A stretch of 64,000 nucleotides of DNA from the NCBI RefSeq assembly GCF_963678635.1, contig NC_087063.1, positions 8,466,386 to 8,530,385 of the forward strand. Direction: 5' to 3'. The position numbers and the translations under genes were made by a program. How positions within the stretch are numbered: position 1 is the stretch's first letter; each line of letters begins with the position of its first letter. This stretch comes from Symsagittifera roscoffensis (taxonomy: Eukaryota; Xenacoelomorpha; Acoela; Convolutidae). Of this stretch, positions 38,801-50,600 are shown one piece after another. Below the pieces are notes generated by a model. It saw nothing but the letters and a program-made list of their open reading frames with translations, did no database searches and was not told the origin of the DNA.

Positions 38801-41627
38801 GAAAAAAAAACAATTTGGTTTTTTTTTTCCAATTGCACGCGTTTATTGATTCTTTTCCATTTTTCTGTTGGTTATATTTTGATATTTTGAAAAGATCTTT
38901 TAAAAAGTTTGGAAAACGGTTTCAGAATCAAAATCTAGCGCTTGGTAATGTGCTAGTAAGGCAAAAAAAACTTGCCTCAATTGAAATTTTCAGCCGGACT
39001 AAATCACCGTTGTACGAATTGCCAAACTTCAAACTTCCTTAACTCTTACGAAAATGATCACAAGTAGAATAAAAACAAACAGGTAAAATACAGGTAAAAT
39101 ATATTCACAGGGTAAATTTTTGACCTGAACGTCAATAACTTTCAGTTGATATTAAAAATATTGCTGAAATATTGCTACTTGATAAGTCAAAATGTATTTG
39201 AAAATAAAAAACGGCACCAATCACAAACATTCCCTTACAACCTTCGAACACCGGAACAATAAACATCATTAAGAAAATCTCAGCAAAAAATTTATCAATC
39301 ATAAATTGTTCTAGTTATGCAAAGAGCTTGAAGGCCATATTTTTTTGGATTTTTTGAACCCTACAAAATAATCCAAATTTTTTTTTTTACTTTGACAGGG
39401 CAAGGAGCACCAGTTCATTCTGAGGAGTATCGAGTTGGGTGGGGATGTGGCGATCAGCATCCGAGTCAAATATGTGGCACAGTTAGTGGACGAGTGGCTG
39501 TGTGTCTATGTGAGAAGAGGCAAGGAACCATATCATGACCCCACTCTTAATACATGGGAGTATGACTTCTTCGAACGACTCCCGAGGGACCTGACTAGAT
39601 CAGGTATGTATGCAGTAGCGGGGGATGGGGCGGGGCGCTGTACGCTTTTCCCCCGTCAGGGATTCGACCCCCTGCCGACCCAAAGGAAAAGACCAAATTA
39701 TATATGTATGTCTGTATGTATGTATGTGTGTGTGTGTCTGTGTGAAGGTGGGTCGCTTCTGGCACCTTTCCTGGAGATTTAGTATGTTGTCTTTTCACCT
39801 CTGACACTTTAACTATAGCTATATGAAAGAGTTGCCGATGTACTGAGAAGATTACTTTTCACAAAAAAATAAAACAATTTTTTTCCAATTTGGGGACATT
39901 TTTGTGGGAAGTGGAGGTGCAAAGTTAAACTCGTTCCTTGCTAAATTAATGGCCGCTTAGTAAACTAGTAAGAATGACACAAAGAAAACATTTTTGAAAA
40001 TTATTTTTGGGCTTGTACTCACAAGTCAAAGGGCTTTAGTATGATGTTTTTATGAAAATATGAAAGAACTCTGATGTTTTTAACTGGCTCGAGCCTTATG
40101 TGGTGATGAATATGCGATGAAATGCAATGTACGAAAACATGGAAAAGATCAATTGAACAAAATATGCGGAACATCCGAAGAAACTAGTGGAAAAAAAAAT
40201 TGAAGATATATCAACTAACACCTCTGAGAACAAGAAGAGGTGTCTAAAAAAAAGAGCATGATGATGATGATGATGATGCTGATGATATTTTATTTGTCGT
40301 CGTGAAATGTGTATCTGTGATACCTAGCTTAAAGAAACAGTTCCATAGGTCATAGTTTCCTCCTACCCCTGGTCGAAACAAAAAAGATCGATTTGTTTCT
40401 AAAAAAAAGAGACACATTCCTCACACTGTCAGGGCCACCACTGTAGTACTACATGTGAATAATTGATGCCTAAAACTGAAGTGTTATACACTTAGTGTCC
40501 AATTATTTGTTAAATTTTTGCGGAGCGCGACATTGGATCTGCAGGATGTCGATCCTCCTGTCAATGAAAGCAAGTAAACAGATGTAATATGACACAAAGC
40601 TTGTAATGAAGATACCAAAAACTATTTTCTCTGAATCTGATTGAGAGTTGATTTTATTTAAAGCACCACTAGAAGTTAAACTATGACATAGTGTGGTTTT
40701 TTACGTAAAAGCAGGCTTCACAATCGATTGGGTGATAAAAAAAGATCCGGTATATCAACAAAAGATTGAGTCAACGCGGGTTGACCTCCACACATCAAAA
40801 AAGTTTATCACACAATTCCCATATACCAGCATTTTTTTAATGGTGACATAAAATTTTTTCCAATTAATTGAATTTTTGAAATGTCGCCAAAAATTTTGTT
40901 TTTGTTTTTTCATCGCAAATTGAATTTTGTACTCAAACAAACATTTTCAAAAAAATTTTTGCATGAAAAATTCAATTTTTTGTGTGCATAATGTAGTCCT
41001 GGATGCACTAGTGTTGGATTTTCTTTCGCTAAACAAAATGTTTCAAAAACGCTGATTTTTTTTGTATGGCTTCTTTATGTATGCCTTGATCAATTTCAGA
41101 TAATTTGAAAATTCAAACTTTAAAAATAACTATTGTTGAAAAATTTCGCCAAAAATTAAAAATTTGTTACTTTTGCTATATATTTTGTGACAAAAAAAGC
41201 TCTTGAACAATTGAGGTCATTTTCTATGCAACCTTAAATGCAATGCCGCACAACCTTTGGTTCTATGAGTAAACCAAGGTGTATGTCACTTGCGTTCGGT
41301 TACGAACACAACCCAAAATTTTTCAGATATTTGAGTTTGAAAAACATCAAATTTTTTGTTTTACGGAGAAGAACTTCTCATGCAGTTTTCATATATTGGA
41401 AAATGCTTATCAGAAATTTCATGCAGTTTTTTTTTACTTATGGAATGGTATGGTTGAAGTTTTTTATACATGGCAATTGTATCATAAGAAGTTTTGGTCA
41501 AACCGGTATGTCATAAGGAAGCCTTCTGATTTGTGATTCTATCAATACTTTAAAATTTCTTTAAATGTTTCCACCATTGCGAAATTCAAAAAACATAAGA
41601 AAAACCTAAAAAATGAAAAATTTTCAA

Positions 41628-41666
<39 letters not shown>

Positions 41667-44600
41667 CAATTTTAAACGTTTCTGCTAATTGACCCTAATA
41701 ATCTTAATGTGATGTCGCTAATGTTATAACTGTGTTTATTGATTTTGTTGCAGAGCAGAGGAGACACGAGGGTGTGGAGTACCCTGACCAGTACACTTAC
41801 ATGATAGAGAACCACCTGCTGGAGGACAGTGGGACCTACCACATAGGGGTCAGACCCTGCAGGAAGAACTTCGACTACTTCTACTTCGACCAGGAGACCA
41901 TCTCCAACAAGGCACGCCAAAAACCAATCCAAAAGTTCAATTAACTAAATATTTCACGGCTTAAATATATTTTTGTGTGTGCTGTAATAAGGTCTGCTAG
42001 CTCTCGTTACTCGCTTGAATCGGTCCGAAAAGCAAAAAACTTAAACAGGTTTTTCGCAACACTCAGATAATGTTTTGAAATCTTTTAAAATGTTGGAATC
42101 ACGACTGAAAAGGCGTTGAAATGACATATCACTCGACCCATTCGGATGAATATTGGTAGCACCGGATTTTGCGTGGGAAAAAACTAAAAAGGACCCACCC
42201 GAAGACTATGTTCCTCCCCACTTTCAGTAGTCAGAACAACAATGGTATCCAGATATCCAGACAAAACTTTTCCCGTCTCATATCTTCAAATCATTCTTCT
42301 TCTGGCGATGATTCTTTGTCAGTCATTTCAGCGATTGGTTCTGGTTTTTTCTTAGGGTTCCAAAACGCTTCACAAAAGTTCAATTATCTTTGGTTTTCCA
42401 GGTGTTTTCATCTGACTTTGAGTTCAACGTGTGGTCGCAGGGCTGCTACTTCATGGAGGATGACGCCAGCAAGTCCTCGCCTAAAGACTACTCCACTAGG
42501 GGTTGTGTGGTAAGATGCACGCATTGGATCTCATGCAAATGCGCTTCTGTAGTGCCTAGTAAAAACAAGGACAGCCGGTTGCTGTACACGTGTCTTAGAA
42601 AGCTCCGGCAATAATCATAAACAACTACAAAAAAAAAGAATTTTAAACAAAATTTCAATTTTCTTTGTGCGTGTTGTGATGGAAGGATCTGAAAAAAGAC
42701 AACATTTTAGGCATTTCCAATATTCATAGTAAGAAAGGCCAATTGGAAAACAATTTTCTTCAAAAAATGACTAATAAAAAGAACAAAAAAATGAATGGTT
42801 TACAGAAAACTTTTTATTTATTTGTTTTTGAAAACTTCAAAAAAAACTTCGAAAATTACCGTAATTAGGTTTTGTAGGGCTTGAATAAAAAATTTATGAC
42901 TCATTGACTGCTAATTTGCAACTATGCTTCTATAAAAAGCCTGCTCGTTTGCTTCACTCGCTCGATATTAGATGAAAAATCACAAATTTTTCAAACTGGT
43001 TTTTCTCAACATTGGAAAATTCTTTTAGAAACTTTGAATGCCGTTCGAATCACGATTAAAAGGGCTCTAATATGATATATCAGTCAAGCCAGTCCGATGA
43101 TTATTTGTGGCACCTGATTTTGAGTGTAAAAACAAAGAAAGATAACAAGGATAGCCGATACTGTGCAAGTAGCTTAGAATGTGTCGATCATTGTCGAAAA
43201 AAAATTTTTTTTTTTCATATCCTTGTCACAACCTTATTGTTTATTTGATAAAAAACCAAAAAGAATTTTAGCCAGAAAATTGCAATTTTACCACTTTTAA
43301 TTATCTTTTTTATGCCTATTTATAAATTAAAACAGCTAAAAAAAACAAAGTTGTCTTTCTTTTTTAATGCTTATTGTTAACATAGAGCTGAAAAAAATGC
43401 AAAATTTGCTAAATGCACTTCAGTTACCTTCTTCATATTTTGCAGGTGGGCAGTATGTCGAACAAGTATGGGACGGAATGCATGTGTATGCATCTGACCG
43501 CCTTCGCCGGAAGCACCCTGGCCCCCGCTCCCCCTGCCCTGGACTTCTCAGCCATGAGTTTCAAGTTCGAAGACATGTACCCTGTCTACTGTGTGTTGCT
43601 CCTACTCTGGATGGTCTACATTCTACTCATGCTGTGGTCACGCCGCAAGGACAGACAAGATATCGCCAAGGTCAGAGATTAGCTAGCTCTTTTCAGACGC
43701 CCCCTCCCCCCCGGACCTTTCAAAATACCGAGTTTCATGTTTGTTTTACGTGTTATTACGGCTAAATGCGTGATGTTACGCTGTAAAGTATGAAGAACAA
43801 ATCTGTTCACAGTTGTCGATTTGTTCAGCACGCCAAATTTCATTGCATTATGACAACGTTAAATAGACTTTTCAAAATTGAATTTGGAAAGGGGAAACTG
43901 GAAAATGCCGATGCCTTAATTGGGGCCAATTACAGTGCAAGTAGCACAGTGTTTCTAAATACAGTTGATAGTAATTTTAAAAATTGACCATAATTAGCCA
44001 TGACTTGAAAAAAATTTTAAAAAAATAATTTGAAAAAAAACACCAATTTTAATTTTGTCGGGTTTTTCAAAATCATTTTTTGGTCGTTAATAACAAAGAG
44101 CTTAAGCTTCATCATTTATGAATATTTTCGTTTCAGCTTGAATTTATATAATAGAGAACAAAATCTCTGTTCAAAATCTCTGTTTTGATTTGCAGATTTT
44201 TGCCTGATGTTTTTTTCTTCTTAGTATGCTCTTAATTCTTACTTTTTGCAGCTCGGTTTCACCCCTCTGCCCGACAACGACCCAGCTGACTTCTACATGT
44301 ACGAGCTGGCCATCCAGACTGGCATGTTGAAGGGGGCAGGCACAACTAGTAGGATCTACTTCTACGTTGTGGGGGAGTTGGGCAGAAGTAGAATACACGT
44401 GGTGGAAGATCCATACAGGGAGATATTGAAGAGAAACAACAAGGATTTGTTCTTGCTTTCAACTCCACGGTAAGAGACAAAATTACTCTCTAAGAAATCT
44501 TAATCATATTTGATTTCGTGTTCTGAGTTCAGCTGCTTTCATTTTTTTGTTGAATTTTCTGAAATTTTTCTGGCATAATCATTTGAGAGAGTTTAAGCTT

Positions 44601-47600
44601 GATGATTCTTACTATTTAGGCTTGATGTTTTATGTACCCAAAATCAGGTACCGCAAACAACATTTGTAATGCATCGAGTGTCATATCACATTAAAACCAA
44701 TTCAATCTCAATAATGGTTCCGAAAAAAACTTTTAGGGGACTTTCTGTGTCAAAAAAGTTTATTTCTGTGTTTTTTGGGCTTTCTTTAAATGGGTTACGA
44801 TGTATGTTCGTTTATGAAAAATATTGTACCTATTTAAGATGTTTTCTTCATTTTTGTGTTTTTTTTTTGCAAGAGTAAGTGTACTTGAAAGGGTAAGCCT
44901 CTTTTTTGAACAAATTTTTAAATTTTAGTTTAAATTGAGGAAGTCAAACCTGGTGCTTCTGTAGCGAGAGTTATCAGGACTTGAAAATTAGTTTCGTCTA
45001 CTTTTCTTTCGTTTAATGCTTTGTTTCAATTTAGTTCTCTGGGTCGTCTGTCCAGTGTGCGTCTGTGGCATGACAACTCTGGAGTGGGGTCCGACCAGAG
45101 CTGGTTCTGCGACTACATCGCCCTCAGAGACACACAGACTGGCGAAAAGTGAGATCAAATAGAGATTAGATCGACCATTAGAAATTGGGAGGTACTTCGT
45201 ATTCGGGTGTGTTTTAGTTTTTGTTCCACGTAAAATCAGGTTCCATCGGAATGGGTTGAGTGATATATTTTGAAGCCCTTTCGAATCTTGAAGCCCTTTC
45301 AGTTGTGATTCGAATATTTTACAAAATTTCTAATTGTCGAAAAAAAAACACTTTTTTGCGTTTTTTCCAAATTTGAGCAAGTAAAGCGATCAAGAAATGT
45401 TCGTTATATGAAAGATGATTTTTAGGCTAAAAAGACTTGATTTTATTAAGAAGAAAATTAATTTCAGAAGCTTAATTTAGAGCTTGCTTGCCAAAAAAGG
45501 TAATAAAAAATAACTCTTCGCGATCATGCCTAATACAAAAAACTTTCTGCGCGTTTATATACCTCGCTCATCACACCACGTACAAAAAACACAACTTTTT
45601 AGACGATGCTACACAATGAAAACCACAAAATGATAACCAAATGGATCAATAAGCGCGTATATTTCTCCTTTAATGAAGCGGTTAATCCCCTACTTAGGGT
45701 GTGTGTAAAGTCCATTTTTTTTAAAATTTCGAAAATTACGCATATCCGTATCAGAACAATATATGATTTAAAATATCAGAACAGGTAGATCCAGCATTAA
45801 CTGGGCCATTATTTTAAGTTCAAGGGACCGTGGTGCAGTTGCGAGGACGTGAGACTCCTCGTCAAAAGTTCGGATATGCAAATCCGGAACATTTAAATAG
45901 TTTCTTTTTTTTTGTCGAATTTTTGCTGCATAACATTGGCGATTAGATAGAAACTGTAGCTGTTTAATTGGTGGTTAGAGTTAGTAAAATTACAAGTAGT
46001 CGTAGAGCAGATGTGAGAACATGATACTACTAACCTCAGCAATTTTTTATAATGTGTATTTTTATTTTTTTATACTCATTTATTTCACTTGTGTTTTGCC
46101 TCTTTAGCCCTCTTTTTTGAATTTATCGCCTGTGTTTGCGAAGCGCAGCTTCACCTCTGCGTTAAAGTTTTGTATGTATATGAGTTCGATTCAATTAATT
46201 CCAATCATTTTAAAGGAATTATCTAAGCCTTAAATAGATCTTAATTTAGAATAAATCACTTTAACTTATTAAAAGGCAATAGTCTGGTATGATGCGCGTA
46301 ATTTGTTTTCGCAACTTATGTAAATGATTTTTGGTAAATTCCTCGACAAGCTAACGGCTCTTGTGGGGAGGGAAGAGGGGGAGGGAAAGGGGGAGGGGGA
46401 GGGGAGGGGTATTGGAGAGGGTTGGGAAGACTGTGAAAAAAAGTTGTGTCTCTTTAACTTTTTCTCCTTTCAAAAAAAAACCTGCGACTTCTCCAAAGCG
46501 CTTTAACTCAACTGTTTATGTTGTAGGACTTTCTTCATGGCCTACCGGTGGTGGTCGCTGGTGCACGAGGACGGGTCCATAGATCGGACCATTGAGAGAA
46601 CGGAGCCAGAGAACATGAAGAAGTTTCGCTACATGTTTGCTTCTAAGACAAGGGAGAAACTGAATGATGGCCACTTGTACTACTCCATCTTCGCCCGACC
46701 GGTCGAGAGTCATTTCACGCGCTGCCAGAGGTAGAAAATTGAACAGATTTTTGAACAATTGTTACGCTATTTTACTCCACTGAGTTGTACTCAGATCCAG
46801 AGGCGGATTTAGGGGGGAAGGGGGGCGAACGCTTTTATTTCAGCGATTCGACCCCATGCCGACCCAAAGGGTCCCCCTTTTTACTATTTTGAGATATCCT
46901 TTTTTTGGCTGACTGACCCTAAAATTTTTCTAAGGCGCCTTTGGAGCCAAAATATAGTAATTTTGAAGGGGGGAGCGCGCGCCGAAAAAACACAATTTTT
47001 TGGTCAAAATTTTCCAAAAGGTACTTAAAAACGCCCTTTTTGGCCTGTTTTTTCAAAAATTTGCCTGCAGCGCTTAAAGTTTTGTCAAAATGGGGTCTTT
47101 ATAGTAATTTGGGAGAGCTCAGAAAATCAATTTGGTCGACCTAAAAAAAAAGGTCGACAAAATTTTCGAAGCTTTTTTGAAAATCCGCCCCCCCCCCCCC
47201 CCCCCCCCCACCTCGAGAAAATCCTAGATCCGCCCCTGCTCAGATCACCTCTAAAGTAAAACGGAACTTACTCTATACTTTTGTCGCATGAAATGGACTA
47301 CGCTTTCATATTCATGAACCATGAAAACAATTTAACAAAAAAGTTAATTAAGTTTAATGTATATTTAATGGAAAATGAAGAAAATCCGCGCAGTTTTAGC
47401 AGCCTTTGATAGATACATTAGCGGAGATGTTTGATGGATCAGTCATTGATATATCCAAACCCCTTCCCCCTAAAGTACCCAAAAGATCCCCACTTTGGCA
47501 CTATTTTATCACATCCAGCCTATGTACACTAAATTTAGGAGGAAAATTCGCACCGAAAAACGTTCTCCATAGTGTTTTGGGCGAAATCGGAAACTCAGTT

Positions 47601-50600
47601 TTTAAGTCAATTTGAAAAAAATTACAAAATTTTAGTTTTTTTTAAATATCAATTGCGCAATGGGATTATAATAAAAGAAATGTATGCTATATGAGACATC
47701 CGCCCCTCCCTTATTTCACCCCCCCCCCCCTCTGAGAATCTGACCCCCTTTGATGTTAGGTGTTCGTGTGCGATGTGTGTATTGTTGCTCGAGTTCTGTG
47801 TGAGCGCAGTGTACTACCAGACCAAACAGAGTGTCGATGACTCATCCACAGTCTGGGTCGGACCCATCAAGTTCAACATCGCCGAGGTAGGACCAAGTTA
47901 ATACCAACCCCTCCCCCCCCCCCCCCCCCCTACCTCTCCTCCTCCTTTCCAAAACAAAACAAAGTTTATGAAGGATAAATTTTACGTTGAAGTGGACTAA
48001 ATTGGGAGCTGATAAGAGCAAATACGTAAATATCAGAAGTTTGGGTTCTTCGTTGAACTGTTTACTACAGCTATCAAGACAAGCTGCTTTAAAATCGAGT
48101 CGAATTAGTTTTTTTGTTTGATTTGGTTTGATTGCAGATTCAATTATTTGTCGTAATTTCAGCTGGGCGTGAGTTTCATGTCTTCTCTGATGGTGTTGCC
48201 TGCTTCTCTCCTAGTTGTGCAATTGTTCAGAAGAACCAAACCATTTACCAGTGGGAACGAAGAGGAGCTAGATGGTGAATACATTATCATTGGATATCAT
48301 CTCCAGGAGCGGATTTAGGGGGGGGTCAAAATTTTCCAAAAAGTGCTTAAAAACGCCTTTTTTGGCCAATCTTTTCAAAGTTTTGCCTGCGGCGCAGAAA
48401 ATTAGGCAAAAAACAGGGAATTTTTAGTGCTTTGGGAGAGCTCAAAAAGTCAATTTGGTCGACCTTTATAAAAAAAGGTCGACAAAAAGGTCCGCCCCTG
48501 ATCATCTCCCCTTTTTTCTTTTAAAATGAAGGGCAAAGTTATTGGATCAGCAGATATGCGCGTTGAGGAATCTGCAATTTTTAGATGTAAAAGATTGGTT
48601 CACAATGTTGGGTTCTAATAAAAAAAAATTGGCTCCCCATCTAATTAGGATATTCCAAATGTATTTTGTTTCCGTCACAATTTCTACTGTAAAACTGATC
48701 GTTATCACATCAGGTTTTTGAGTTTTGGAATCATATTGAGAACTCTGATTTTTTTGGCATTGTACACTTAGTCTTTAGCACTCTCACAAAATTGAGGAAA
48801 GTTTTTTGCGCTTTTTCACAAAAATTTGAGTTTTTGTTTTGTTTTCCAGACCTGGACGCAGAAGAAGAAATGTTGAACTCAAGCCGTCGGAAGCGTCGAG
48901 AGGAGGAGCGAAGGAAACGGGAAGAGAAAAAGAAGGAGGATCTGACGAAGTACCTCAAAGCAGCCGGACTCACTGTTGAGACGAAAGAGCGAAAGAATTC
49001 CAGCGACTCACGTTCGGGTCTCACTCAAAACATGGAGACATCTACTGTTAGTAAAAGCCAAGTGCAAATCCAGAATTCGGCTCTTTTTCAATCCCCCTCC
49101 CAACCGCACATAAGCAGCAATTTTATGATGCGATGAGCGGTTTTAGAGGTTACGTATGAGACTAAATATGCTTGTCATGGCCGAACTAGTTCATATGCCA
49201 AATTTTATAATAATTGGTTGCTGTAACCTGAAAAGTTAATTTAAAAAATTTAATTTACAGATGGGGGAAAGGAAAAAAAGCCCAGAATTCATATTGAATT
49301 ATAATTCATATTTGTATAAAAATAAATTTAATAAAATTATTAAAGGCTAAATCAGTGGTGAAAAGCAACACGCCTTAAAAGTTTTTTAGGTTGTACAAAA
49401 AACCGTAGTTTTTTTACATTTGAGTCCTAATATTGACCTCAAGATCTAGCAATGTAAAGTGGAAACTGTAACGTTCTCTTTTTTACCTAAATCACAAATA
49501 AAAAGGCTCGTTTGGTGGCACCTTTAGTATATTTCTTTTTAAATCAAATTTAAGCTTACTTAAGCATAAACAATTTAAAGTCACATATTTCTGCTTTATT
49601 TTTTGCTAGTGTTAGGTCCTGTTTGAGAAAAAATATTTTATGAAAATGTATAAGATTTGGTCTTTTTTTAAATTTTTTTTGCGACGCTTCAATTTTCGAG
49701 ACTTCAAAAACTCAATTTCTCTCAAAAACTACAGTACAAATTTTCAAAAAAAAGTTTTAATTGAAAAATCTGCTCTGCTCTTTGTGCCTGCATATTCCGC
49801 CTTAAAAATATGCTTTACCTCAATTTCTGCGGCCTTCGGAAGTTCCAGTACGGGGATTTTTGTTTTGATTTTTTTTTTCAAATTTTTAAATGCAGAATTC
49901 TGACATTCAGATTTTAATTTAAAAAACTATTCATGGGAATCTCTTTTTTCTCAAGTGACTTTCCAGTAATTTCGGTTAAAAAAAGTTATGGCCTCAAACA
50001 AGTCCGTTTTGTGACATTTTGGTTATGTTTTAAAAGTTTTTGGCTTTTCTCAAAAACTAACTGGCCAAATCAGAGATTAAAGTTTAGCCGAAAGAATAAA
50101 ACAGTGATGCGAATCTTATCTGCGCAAGGGGTTTTGCCCTGCATTTTAAAAAAATATGACCTTTGTAATCGTTAAAATTTTGACTGTCTGCTCGTTTTTT
50201 GAAAAGTTACTCTTTTTTCGAGAATTAACCGGCTGATTTTGAGGTTGATAGTTCATTAAAACTAATTTGGTGCTTGAATAGTACCTGTGTAATCAAAACT
50301 CAAGTTTTGATCAATTTTTGGAATCTTTTTCACTTATTTTTTGAAAAATGCCCAGCCAAATTTGAGATAGAGAAATCAATTGAACGAGCGAGTGGTATTT
50401 TTCTTCTTTAAATATGCGGTTGATCCCCTACATAAGCATAGTTAGCGAAAAGTCCTTTTTTGAAGTTTTAAAAATTACACTACTCAGTAGGAGTACAATA
50501 TATGATTTAAAATATTAGAATTGATAAATTCAGCAGTAGCTGCGCCACTAGCTTACTTCCAAGCGACTGCAGTGCAGATGCAAGGACTTAAGTCTCCTAA

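Noticed and set aside
39435-39782. Exon 30 frame extending to 39782
   Set aside because: Sequence after 39603 is a hAT-related fragment and TATG repeat; the GTATGT donor and phase to exon 31 fit splicing at 39603.
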